Origin: an uncultured Lachnospira sp.
GTDB lineage: Bacteria; Bacillota; Clostridia; Lachnospirales; Lachnospiraceae
Assembly (NCBI GenBank): GCA_946186125.1
Contig: CAMHLZ010000007.1
Location: 1-64,000 of the forward strand
DNA length: 64,000 nucleotides
Direction of reading: 5' to 3'
Shown one piece after another: positions 54,370 through 62,866 of the stretch. The position numbers and the translations under genes were made by a program. The notes below the pieces were generated by a model. That model saw only the letters and a list, made by a program, of their open reading frames with translations. It ran no database searches and was not told the origin of the DNA. Numbering within the stretch: the stretch's first letter is position 1; every line of letters begins with the position of its first letter.

Positions 54370-55836
54370 ATGGCAGCAATGCAATGCGACATTTGTGGCA
54401 AGACTTTGACGATGGATGTTAGTGGAAAGTTTGCAGTATGTGATTACTGTGGAGTGAAACATCCAAAGGAAAGACTTGTGAAGATGATAGCCGGAATTAA
54501 TACAGGTATTGCAGGAGATTCTGAAAAGGATACAGTTAAGGCTGCACCGGTTAAAGCTGTTGAAGAGATTCCGGTTGAGAGTGAATCAAAGGTTTCGTTC
54601 AGTGAGCCGTTAATCGGTTTTGATGAGCCAGAGGACGAACCTGAAAAACAGAACTTAACAGCAGCTGTTCAGGATGATAAGAAGTCAGATGTTGATTTAA
54701 CTTCAGATGCATTCATATCAGGACTCGATAGTGTTAAAGTAGAGGATTCTAACGTAGGTGATGTTAATGATCTGGAGTTGGATTCAGCGTTTAATCCGGC
54801 AGATTCACAGAAGTTTGATTCGACTGATAAAACTGCAGATGAGGTGAAGCCGGATAGTAATGATGACAGCATTGATGATTTAGACTCGTTGACAATGAGT
54901 TCACCTGTTGTAGGAGCTATGGATTTCGGAATGGATGATGATGTACTTGATAATGATGATGTTTCGGCTGATAGTGCAAAAAAGGAAGTAACTTTTGATG
55001 CACCACATGAAAGTATAGTTATCAGTAATTCGAGTGAAGATGTAGAGAGAAATCGAAGAGCTGAAAAAATTAGTGTCCTAAGAGCGGAATTAAAAGAGTA
55101 TGAAGAGATGTACGAGTCGAATAAGAACAAATTCCTGGGCGAAGGACTTAAGAAAAAGAATTATGCTGAGCAGAAGATAGCAGAAATTAAAGAAAAACTT
55201 GCTGAGATTGCAGGTCCGGAAGATGATCACATACAGGCTATGACAGTACAGGCTGAAAAACCGGAAATATCACCACAAGTAGTTGAGAAGACTCCGGAAG
55301 TGGTTGCAAATAATGCAAGTCAGAGCGAAGAAATTGATCTTGAAGCATTGACTCCGTATGAACGTGAAGAGTATGAGAGAAAACAGCAAAAGATTGAAAA
55401 TCTCAAAAAAGAACTTGCTGAATTTAAGATTATGTATGAAGAGAACAAGAATCAGTTGTTTGGCGAAGGACTTAAGAAAAAGAATTATTCAAGTGAAAAG
55501 ATTGCAGAAGTTACAGAACGTTTGGCTGAGCTTGGGGTAGTTCCTAAAAATGAGGAAGACTCACCATTTGGTGAAAAGACAGTTATGCTTGTATCTGCTG
55601 CAAAAGAATCACTTGCGAATGTAGACACTGAAGCTCTTACGGCATATGAGCGTGAAGCACATGACAAGAAAGTAAATAAAGTTGAGGATCTTGTTGAAGA
55701 GTTAAAAGAATTCGAGGCTACATATGAAGCAAATAAGAATTCATTCTTCGGCGAAGGACTTAAGAAAAAGAATTATGCTGATATGAAAATTAAAGAGATT
55801 AAAGAAAAATTGGCAGAGATGCAGCAAAATCAGTAG
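54370..55836 (+). CDS. Zinc-ribbon protein with acidic linker and three helical repeats
   Basis: A 488-residue soluble protein. A zinc ribbon (CDIC...CDYC, residues 5-26) is followed by an acidic, Ser/Asp-rich and probably disordered stretch (about 50-225), then three similar helical repeats of about 50 residues. Each repeat contains NKN-(K/Q/S)-(F/L)-(L/F)-GEGLKKKNY; the G of GEGL is at residues 257, 365 and 461. The same 27 bases encode that core in all three (55138-55164, 55462-55488, 55750-55776). No enzyme motif is seen. It may be a scaffold or nucleic-acid-associated protein. GGAGG supports the start. Confidence 0.75.
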   Translation: MAAMQCDICGKTLTMDVSGKFAVCDYCGVKHPKERLVKMIAGINTGIAGDSEKDTVKAAPVKAVEEIPVESESKVSFSEPLIGFDEPEDEPEKQNLTAAVQDDKKSDVDLTSDAFISGLDSVKVEDSNVGDVNDLELDSAFNPADSQKFDSTDKTADEVKPDSNDDSIDDLDSLTMSSPVVGAMDFGMDDDVLDNDDVSADSAKKEVTFDAPHESIVISNSSEDVERNRRAEKISVLRAELKEYEEMYESNKNKFLGEGLKKKNYAEQKIAEIKEKLAEIAGPEDDHIQAMTVQAEKPEISPQVVEKTPEVVANNASQSEEIDLEALTPYEREEYERKQQKIENLKKELAEFKIMYEENKNQLFGEGLKKKNYSSEKIAEVTERLAELGVVPKNEEDSPFGEKTVMLVSAAKESLANVDTEALTAYEREAHDKKVNKVEDLVEELKEFEATYEANKNSFFGEGLKKKNYADMKIKEIKEKLAEMQQNQ

Positions 55837-55857
55837 TTTTCAGAGTTATGCATAATC

Positions 55858-55891
55858 AGACCACATTGATATATATCAGTGTGGTCTTTTT
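55858..55891 (+). terminator. Terminator after the zinc-ribbon pair
   Basis: AGACCACATTGAT (55858-55870) pairs with ATCAGTGTGGTCT (55875-55887, one G-U), followed by TTTT. Confidence 0.85.
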
Positions 55892-55909
55892 ACGGAGTGA
55901 TACAAAAAT

Positions 55910-57184
55910 ATGGATATAAAAAAAATAAAAAATGAATTTATTATCTATTCACAGAAATTATTAAAAAATACAAAAAATTTTTTAAAGTGGATTACTATTG
56001 CTGTAATAGTAGGAATAGTAGTGGGTTCTTTTAGTACTTTGTTTGCGTACTCTCTGACAAAAGTAACTGACTTCAGAGAAAAGAATGAATGGATTATCTG
56101 TTTTCTTCCGTTAGCAGGATGTGTTATTGTATATCTCTACAAGATATTTCACTATGAAAATAATAAAGGAACAAATCTTGTACTTTCAACTATTCATTCA
56201 GAAACAGAGCTTGCGTTCAGAATGGCACCGCTTATATTTATTTCTACGATTATTACACATATGTTTGGAGGATCTGCAGGAAGAGAAGGAGCAGCATTGC
56301 AACTTGGTGGAAGTATAGGCAGTAAGTTGTCGAGATTAATGAAATTAGATGAACAGGATCAGCATGTTGTTATAATGTGTGGAATGAGTGCAGCTTTTTC
56401 AGCATTGTTTGGAACTCCAATGGCAGCTGCGATTTTTTCGATGGAAGTAGTGAGTGTAGGTGTAATGTATTATGCAGCACTGGTACCTTGTGTTTTTGCA
56501 TCGTTAATTGCATCGAAATTTGCATTTACCATGGGAATAAGTCCTGAGAGTTTTAAGATAACGGAAATTCCGGAATTATCAGTTGAAAATGTTGTTAAGA
56601 TTATAATTATTGCTTTGTTGTGCGCTGCTATAAGTGTGCTTTTTTGCATGCTTCTTCATGGAACCGGAGATTTATATAGAGCATATTTAAAAAATCCATA
56701 TATTAGAATAATTTTTTCTGGATGTATAATTATTTTGTTATCAGCAGTTTTAAAGACAAATGATTACCTTGGAGCAGGAATTCCTATAATAGAGAAAGCT
56801 ATTAAAGGAAAAGTTGTTCCTTTTGCTTTTGTATTAAAAATGATTTTTACAGCATTAACATTGGAAGCAGGTTTTAAAGGGGGAGAAATAGTACCATCTT
56901 TTTGTGTTGGAGCTACATTAGGGTGCTTTATCGGACAAGTGCTGGGTATATCGCCGTCACTTTGTGCGGCTGTTGGTATGATTGGGGTATTTTGTGGAGT
57001 TACAAACTGTCCGGTCACATCATTGCTTATAAGCTTTGAATTATTCGGATATAAAGGAGTTTCTTATTTTATGATTGTAATAGCCGTCAGTTATCTGATG
57101 TCCGGATATTATGGTTTATATAGTGATCAGACGATAGTATATTCAAAATATAAAGCAAAGTATGTTAATAAGAAGACAAAATAA
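55910..57184 (+). CDS. ClC-family chloride channel/transporter
   Basis: A 424-residue membrane protein with ten or more hydrophobic helices. The anion-site motif GGSAGREGAALQLG (about 118-131) carries the gating glutamate, and GTPMAAAIFSMEVV and GAGIPIIEKA are further marks of the family. There are no C-terminal CBS domains. It may exchange chloride or fluoride for protons. The nearest GGAG is 12 bases upstream, so translation may be modest. Confidence 0.88.
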   Translation: MDIKKIKNEFIIYSQKLLKNTKNFLKWITIAVIVGIVVGSFSTLFAYSLTKVTDFREKNEWIICFLPLAGCVIVYLYKIFHYENNKGTNLVLSTIHSETELAFRMAPLIFISTIITHMFGGSAGREGAALQLGGSIGSKLSRLMKLDEQDQHVVIMCGMSAAFSALFGTPMAAAIFSMEVVSVGVMYYAALVPCVFASLIASKFAFTMGISPESFKITEIPELSVENVVKIIIIALLCAAISVLFCMLLHGTGDLYRAYLKNPYIRIIFSGCIIILLSAVLKTNDYLGAGIPIIEKAIKGKVVPFAFVLKMIFTALTLEAGFKGGEIVPSFCVGATLGCFIGQVLGISPSLCAAVGMIGVFCGVTNCPVTSLLISFELFGYKGVSYFMIVIAVSYLMSGYYGLYSDQTIVYSKYKAKYVNKKTK

Positions 57185-57219
57185 AAAACCCGGATTCATT
57201 TTTTAAATCCGGGTTTTTT
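57184..57219. terminator. Bidirectional terminator after the ClC gene
   Basis: AAAAACCCGGATT pairs with AAATCCGGGTTTTT around a T-rich loop, just before the stop of the convergent CheX-like gene. Confidence 0.88.
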
Positions 57220-57220
57220 A

Positions 57221-58105
57221 TTATTTAGTAATAACAAATGTAACTGTACCAAAAGTATATTGTATTGGAAGTGCAATTGCTTCCGTAAATCCTTCACATG
57301 TAGAGCCTTTTACGGTAACAGGTGGAGTGAGTGTTAATTCTATTTCATGATCATTTGAAACGTTAACAGTAAATAGACCATTATGCAGATTCATGAAATC
57401 ACATGCAGAAGCTTCTACAAATTCGTCAAATGTTGAAAATTCTTCATCAGCATATCTGCTTGAAAAATCAACTAATACTTTTTCTTCAGCAACAAGCGAT
57501 GTGTTTGCTTTTAAAACACCTTCTATTCCCTGTGATGTAACATACTCATCCGGTTTTGGAATGAGTTTAAATTCAGGCGTAAGAGGAGTAAAGTCATCAC
57601 CAACGAATCTGATGAGGTCATTCATAAGTAACACAATGTATTCTTCATACAATTCAGGATTTGATGTTGTAGAAAGATCTATTAATGAAGAAACCATCTT
57701 TCCGGATTTACTGTTTTCACCTTCGTTCAAATCATTGTCTGTTAAAGAATACTGTTCTTTATAATCTTTGAGTGCATCCTCAAATTCAGCATTAGTCATA
57801 TATCCTTTGTCTACAAAAGTCTGACCCAGTAATAAGTATCCCTGCGGCTGTTGTGACAAAAGCTCGTCTATCTGCTCTGATGTGACAAAACCAAATTCTA
57901 CGGCAATATCTCCAAAACGTTTGTCCATAGTGCTTTGTTTCATATGTACCATCTCTACCTGAGCGGCATTCATATAGCCGGCATTAATTGCTAAAACACC
58001 TAATTTCATTCTTGTATTTTTCTTAGCCTGTAATCCATCGAAGAGCTGCTCCGGAGAAATGAGATTCTGATTTAGCAGATAGTTACCAAAAAATTGTGTA
58101 AACAT
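57221..58105 (-). CDS. CheX-like protein with repeated GspE-N/MshEN-like motifs
   Basis: A 294-residue soluble protein. Residues 1-118 hold four copies of a G-(Q/D/V)-x-(L/A)-(V/A)-x-x-G-(Y/F)-(M/V)-T-x-x-(Q/E)-(V/I/F) pattern (for example KLGVLAINAGYMNAAQVE and RFGDIAVEFGFVTSEQID). This is like the N-terminal domain of GspE/MshE ATPases, which in MshE binds cyclic di-GMP. Residues about 145-294 resemble CheX, a CheY phosphatase (FDEFVEASACDFMNLHNGLF). It lies 12 bases after a CheY-like gene in one operon, so it may dephosphorylate or read that regulator. Confidence 0.7.
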   Translation of the reverse strand: MFTQFFGNYLLNQNLISPEQLFDGLQAKKNTRMKLGVLAINAGYMNAAQVEMVHMKQSTMDKRFGDIAVEFGFVTSEQIDELLSQQPQGYLLLGQTFVDKGYMTNAEFEDALKDYKEQYSLTDNDLNEGENSKSGKMVSSLIDLSTTSNPELYEEYIVLLMNDLIRFVGDDFTPLTPEFKLIPKPDEYVTSQGIEGVLKANTSLVAEEKVLVDFSSRYADEEFSTFDEFVEASACDFMNLHNGLFTVNVSNDHEIELTLTPPVTVKGSTCEGFTEAIALPIQYTFGTVTFVITK

Positions 58106-58117
58106 ATTTTATCCTCC

Positions 58118-58495
58118 TTACGCTGAAATATTATTGATAATTCGTTTCACCTGTTCAGGATCTAAAGGCTTTTGGAGAAAATCATAAGCCCCTGCTTTAA
58201 TAGCATCCTTTAAAAAAGATTGGGTTCCTACAGAAGAAGCCATAACAATTTTGGCCGACCTGTCTTCTTCTAAGATTTCAGTGACGGCTTCAATACCGTC
58301 TTTTTTTGGCATTACGATATCCATAAAAACAAGATCCGGATGTAACTCCTTAAATTTGTTCACAGCCTCTTCACCGTCAGAAGCTTCATAAATTTCTTTA
58401 CATCCAAATGAAGCAATACAGTCTTTTAGCTTTTTTCTTGATAAAATGGAATCATCGCAAACCAGCACTTTCATGTTGTTAATATCCATTGACAT
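58118..58495 (-). CDS. CheY-like single-domain response regulator
   Basis: A 125-residue receiver domain with phospho-acceptor D59 (LVFMDIVMP), the acidic pair DD at 14-15, and KP in FLQKPLD near the end. There is no output domain, so it acts by binding a partner, probably the CheX-like protein encoded just after it. ATG 58495 and ATG 58489 are both possible; AAGGGG lies upstream. Confidence 0.88.
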   Translation of the reverse strand: MSMDINNMKVLVCDDSILSRKKLKDCIASFGCKEIYEASDGEEAVNKFKELHPDLVFMDIVMPKKDGIEAVTEILEEDRSAKIVMASSVGTQSFLKDAIKAGAYDFLQKPLDPEQVKRIINNISA

Positions 58496-58684
58496 TAGCC
58501 CCTTTCAAATATATAATAGTTTTGTTAAATAATTATATGTGTATATTGTATAATATTTTGCACAAATATTCAATAAAAATTGTAAAAATTTATATTAAAA
58601 TTTGCTAATAAATTAATTAACATTTTGAACCGGTTGGAAAATACACATATTAACGAAGACTACAATACGATTGGAGAGATAAAT

Positions 58685-59353
58685 ATGTATAAAATCCTTG
58701 TAGTTGATGATGAGGAAAGAATAAGAACGCTTATACATAAGTATGCGGAATTTGAACAGTTTGAAGTTGTTGAAGCGGCTGATGGTATGGATGCAATAAA
58801 TTTATGTAGAAAGAATACTTTCGATATTATTATAATGGATATCATGATGCCGGAAATAGACGGATATACAGCGTGTTCAAAGATTAGGGAATTTTGTAAC
58901 ACACCTATCATAATGCTTTCTGCAAGAGGAGAGGAGTATGACAGGATACACGGTTTTGAAGTAGGGGTTGACGATTACGTTGTCAAACCATTTTCAGTAA
59001 GAGAGTTGATGATGAGAGTAAAGGCTATCATTACAAGAAAAGGAAATACCAATTCTGAACACGAAATATTTAAAAAAGAAGGTTTAAGTGTCGATTTTAC
59101 TGGAAGAATTGTATATGTTGATGACAAAGAAGTAAGCATGACTCCTAAAGAATACGAATTATTATTCTATTTTATAAGAAATCGTGGAGTCGCATTGACA
59201 AGAGAACGTCTTATTACAGAAATCTGGGGATATGATTATCTTGGCGATGACAGGACATTAGATACACATATCAAACTTCTTCGCAGCAGTTTGGGAGTGT
59301 ATAGAAAATTTTTAGTTACTCTCAGAGGAGTGGGATACAGATTTGAAGCATAG
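58685..59353 (+). CDS. OmpR-family response regulator
   Basis: A 222-residue two-component regulator: receiver domain (1-118, phospho-acceptor D52 in IIMDIMMP, K in VVKPFS) and a winged-helix DNA-binding domain (about 128-222, RERLITEIWGYDY...LRGVGYRFE). GGAG at 58673-58676 supports ATG 58685 rather than 58625. Its end overlaps the histidine kinase start by 11 bases. The 189-base AT-rich gap upstream is shared with the divergent CheY-like gene. Confidence 0.93.
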   Translation: MYKILVVDDEERIRTLIHKYAEFEQFEVVEAADGMDAINLCRKNTFDIIIMDIMMPEIDGYTACSKIREFCNTPIIMLSARGEEYDRIHGFEVGVDDYVVKPFSVRELMMRVKAIITRKGNTNSEHEIFKKEGLSVDFTGRIVYVDDKEVSMTPKEYELLFYFIRNRGVALTRERLITEIWGYDYLGDDRTLDTHIKLLRSSLGVYRKFLVTLRGVGYRFEA

Positions 59354-60806
59354 AGAAAAAATAAGTATACGTTGGAAATTGTTCATATATATGTTGGGAT
59401 TTTGTTCATTGCTGCTTTTAGTAATATGGGCAATTCAGTCAACTTATCTAAGTAAAATTAATAAAGATATAAAAAAGTATGAATTACATAAGACTGAGGC
59501 AGAGATGATAGACATATTTTCTAAAAGTGAAAATATTAAGAATTCAATCATAAAATGGTCACAAATCTATGATATATCTATAGTAGTCACTGATTCAAAT
59601 GGCGATATAAGGTATTTGGCTGAATCAAATAACTATGGAAGTATAAATAAATTGTCTAAGTCTTCATATAAGAAATTATTTCAGGAAACACTTACAAATG
59701 GAAATGGAAAAGAGGTGGATTTATCAGATAAGGAATTCGAATATAAGGGAATGCTCGTTTCGTACTCACAGATTTTTAATCCGGCAGATGATGATGTTGT
59801 AATCGGTGATATAGTTAGGGAAAAGTCGGGAGCTGAGAGACTGATATTGCTTGAGTCGGCTGTATTACCGCTGGATACGTCTATTGGTGTTGTTAAAGTC
59901 GAACTGATATACATATCTGTAGTTATGTGTGTACTGTCATTAGGAATATCAGTACTTGTTTCACGTAAGTTGTCAATTCCACTTATTAACATAAGTAAGA
60001 CGGCAACAGAGGTTGCAAATGGGAACTATGATGTTCATTTTTATGATAATGAGCTAAAGGAAATAGCTGAGTTGTCTGAAGCTCTTAACGAAGCGAGATA
60101 TAAGCTTGAAGAAGTAGACAGCATACAAAAAGAAATAATTGCAAATGTATCACATGATTTAAGGACTCCGCTTACAATGATTACCGGATATGCTGAGGTA
60201 ATGCGTGATATACCTGGAGAAAACTCTCCTGAAAATGTCCAGGCTATCATTGATGAAGCTAAGAGACTTAATAATCTTGTTAACGACTTGCTGGATATTT
60301 CAAAGATGAGAGCAGGCGTTGTTAATATCGAAAAGAAGAATTACAATATTACCAACAGTGTTCGGCTTGTAGTTGAAAGAATATCAAAGATGGTTGAAGC
60401 TGAGGGATATACATTGGAATTGAATTATAAAAAAGATGTATATGTGGATGCTGACGAACGAAGGATGTATCAGGTAATTTATAATTTTATAGGAAATGCA
60501 ATCAACTACACAGGTGAAGATAAAAAGATATACATTAACCAGATTGTAAAGAAGAAAAAAGTGAGATTTGAAATAGAAGATACAGGAAAGGGAATCAGTG
60601 ATAGCGACATAAAGAATGTCTGGGACAGATATTATAAAAAAGATAAAAGCAGGAAAAGAAATGTCATAGGAACGGGTCTTGGATTGTCTATCGCAAAAAA
60701 TATCCTTGAAATTCATAATTGTGAATACGGTGTTAGAAAGAAAAAAGGCGGTGGAAGCATTTTCTGGTTTGAAATATCTGTTGCTGATAAAAAAAGTGAT
60801 GAATAA
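59343..60806 (+). CDS. Sensor histidine kinase
   Basis: A 487-residue membrane kinase. Helices at about 12-32 and 180-205 enclose an extracellular sensor domain; HAMP follows (206-258), then HisKA with H271 in NVSHDLRTPL, and a HATPase domain with NFIGNAINYT, DTGKGIS and GTGLGLSIAKN. The start codon appears to be TTG at 59343, with GAGGAG 12 bases upstream inside the regulator gene, so the pair is translationally coupled. Confidence 0.92.
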   Translation: MKHREKISIRWKLFIYMLGFCSLLLLVIWAIQSTYLSKINKDIKKYELHKTEAEMIDIFSKSENIKNSIIKWSQIYDISIVVTDSNGDIRYLAESNNYGSINKLSKSSYKKLFQETLTNGNGKEVDLSDKEFEYKGMLVSYSQIFNPADDDVVIGDIVREKSGAERLILLESAVLPLDTSIGVVKVELIYISVVMCVLSLGISVLVSRKLSIPLINISKTATEVANGNYDVHFYDNELKEIAELSEALNEARYKLEEVDSIQKEIIANVSHDLRTPLTMITGYAEVMRDIPGENSPENVQAIIDEAKRLNNLVNDLLDISKMRAGVVNIEKKNYNITNSVRLVVERISKMVEAEGYTLELNYKKDVYVDADERRMYQVIYNFIGNAINYTGEDKKIYINQIVKKKKVRFEIEDTGKGISDSDIKNVWDRYYKKDKSRKRNVIGTGLGLSIAKNILEIHNCEYGVRKKKGGGSIFWFEISVADKKSDE

Positions 60807-60832
60807 TAACATTTACCGAAAGCGGGTGGATA

Positions 60833-61573
60833 ATGAACGCTATTGAAGTATTTAGCAGAGTTGAACACAAATATCTGATAGATGACAGTACATATCACAA
60901 AATTTGTGAGCAGTTAAAACCATATATGTATGAAGATGGATTTAGCCGTGAAGGTGGTTTTTATACAATATGGAATATTTATTATGATTCGGATACGGAT
61001 GAATTAATTAGAAAATCTATTGAAAAACCGATTTACAAAGAAAAGTTACGACTTAGAAGTTATGGCAGGGCGAAACCCGATTCAGAAGTATTTTTGGAAA
61101 TCAAAAAAAAGTATGATGGAGTTGTGAATAAAAGACGTACACGTATTAAATTAAATGAAGCGTATCAGTTTACTGAATCCTATGAAAAGCCTGAACTCAA
61201 AAGCTATATGAATCAGCAGGTACTAAATGAGCTGGAATTCTTTATGAAGTTTTATCAGATAAAGCCTAAAGTTTTCATTGCATATGACAGAGCAGCAATG
61301 TTTTGCAAAGAAAATCCTGAATTAAGAATTACTTTTGATAAAAATATCAGGACAAGACGTGATGATGTAAGACTTGATTATACTGATGATGGAGATTTGA
61401 TACTTGACAGGGATATGTGGATTATGGAAATAAAGGTTGTAAATTCTTATCCATTATGGTTGATAGATATTTTAAACAATAATAAATTGTTTAAGACATC
61501 TTTTTCAAAATATGGTACAGAATATAAAAGATATCTGGTGGATAAATTAGAAAAAAAGGAGAAAAAACAATGA
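60833..61573 (+). CDS. VTC-domain protein (polyphosphate polymerase-like)
   Basis: A 246-residue soluble protein with a VTC/CYTH-type tunnel fold: the start FSRVEHKYLI, basic RSYGRAKP, and EIKKKYDGVVNKRR, then a final acidic MEIKVV. In yeast the VTC core makes polyphosphate from ATP. In bacteria this domain often neighbours DUF4956 and CotH-like kinases in surface-related loci. It lies 26 bases after the kinase and overlaps the DUF4956 gene by four bases. Confidence 0.85.
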   Translation: MNAIEVFSRVEHKYLIDDSTYHKICEQLKPYMYEDGFSREGGFYTIWNIYYDSDTDELIRKSIEKPIYKEKLRLRSYGRAKPDSEVFLEIKKKYDGVVNKRRTRIKLNEAYQFTESYEKPELKSYMNQQVLNELEFFMKFYQIKPKVFIAYDRAAMFCKENPELRITFDKNIRTRRDDVRLDYTDDGDLILDRDMWIMEIKVVNSYPLWLIDILNNNKLFKTSFSKYGTEYKRYLVDKLEKKEKKQ

Positions 61574-62262
61574 TGGAGAATATTTTTTCAACAACAACGG
61601 AACAGATAACAAATCCTACATACATGTCAGCTGCAATAGCAATAGTGTCATCGTTGATATTAGGATTATTTATAAGTTTTATTTATATGTATAGTGATAA
61701 AAAATTAAAAAGTTCAGTAAATTTTGCATTTACTCTGGTTATTCTGCCTGCATTAGTATGTATTGTCATTATGCTTGTTGGAAGTAATGTGGCAAGAGCA
61801 TTTTCTATGGCAGGAGCATTTGCACTTGTGCGTTTCAGGAGTGTACCCGGAGATTCAAAAGATATTGCAAGTGTATTTTTTGCTATGTCAGTAGGACTTG
61901 CTACCGGGCTGGGATATATATTATTTGCCGTAATGTTTACGGTTATCATAGGTATAGTTTATTTTATACTTAGAAGAATCGGGTATGGAACAGCCGGAGT
62001 TAATCAGAAAGTGTTAAAAGTTACACTACCGGAAAATCTTAATTATCAGGGGCTTTTGGATGATTTGTTTGACAAATTTACTACATCAAGTGTAGTTGAC
62101 AGAGTACGTACGACGAATATGGGATCACTTTTTGAAATAACATATATAATAAAATTAAAAAAAGATGCAGATGAGAAAAAACTTATTGATGAGATAAGGT
62201 GCAGAAATGGGAACCTTAATATTGTGTTGTGTAGTGATGATTCACAGAAGGGTGTATTATAA
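61570..62262 (+). CDS. DUF4956 membrane protein
   Basis: A 230-residue protein with about four membrane helices in the first 140 residues (including GNVARAF-like SNVARAFSMAGAFALVRFRSVPGDSKDIA, shown here in part, a conserved core) and a soluble C-terminal ferredoxin-like tail. DUF4956 proteins nearly always accompany VTC-domain proteins, as here. Function unknown; the overlap ATGA couples the two genes. Confidence 0.83.
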   Translation: MMENIFSTTTEQITNPTYMSAAIAIVSSLILGLFISFIYMYSDKKLKSSVNFAFTLVILPALVCIVIMLVGSNVARAFSMAGAFALVRFRSVPGDSKDIASVFFAMSVGLATGLGYILFAVMFTVIIGIVYFILRRIGYGTAGVNQKVLKVTLPENLNYQGLLDDLFDKFTTSSVVDRVRTTNMGSLFEITYIIKLKKDADEKKLIDEIRCRNGNLNIVLCSDDSQKGVL

Positions 62263-62264
62263 TT

Positions 62265-62864
62265 ATGAATGAAAACAATTTTTTTGCAATGTTGTCGAGA
62301 ATGAAATACATTAACAGGTGGGGGCTTATGAGAAATACCATACACGAGAACATTGCAGAACACAGCTTGGAAACGGCATATATAGCACATGCACTTGCAC
62401 TCATAGGTAATGTATATTTTGGTAAAAATATAGATGAAAAGCTTGTTGCGGTTATGGCAATGTTTCATGACACAACTGAGATAATAACAGGGGATATGCC
62501 TACACCGGTAAAATATTTTGAACCGGGTATAATAGAAGCATATAAGAGTGTTGAACATGAGGCAGAGATCAGCCTTTTGGGAGCACTTCCCGAAAAGATG
62601 AGGCATGAATACAAAAAAATCTATGAAATTAATTCAGATGAAGCTGGTTTATACCGATATGTTAAATGTGCAGATAAAATTTCTGCTCTTATAAAATGTA
62701 TTGAGGAAAGAAAAATGGGTAATACGGATTTTATCAGTGCTGAAAATGCTACTCTTGAATCTATAAAGAAAATGAATTTAGAGGAAGCAGAATATTTCAT
62801 AGATAATTTTTTACCAAAGTATAGTCTTACTTTGGATGAACAGACGAGGAAAGGTATGAGTTGA
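62265..62864 (+). CDS. yfbR: YfbR-like 5'-deoxynucleotidase (HD domain)
   Basis: A 199-residue HD-domain phosphohydrolase. Metal residues are visible in ENIAEHSLETA (His) and AMFHDTTEIITGDMPTP (HD followed by Asp/Glu), matching YfbR, which removes phosphate from deoxynucleoside monophosphates. It starts two bases after the DUF4956 stop. Confidence 0.9.
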   Translation: MNENNFFAMLSRMKYINRWGLMRNTIHENIAEHSLETAYIAHALALIGNVYFGKNIDEKLVAVMAMFHDTTEIITGDMPTPVKYFEPGIIEAYKSVEHEAEISLLGALPEKMRHEYKKIYEINSDEAGLYRYVKCADKISALIKCIEERKMGNTDFISAENATLESIKKMNLEEAEYFIDNFLPKYSLTLDEQTRKGMS

Positions 62865-62866
62865 AA

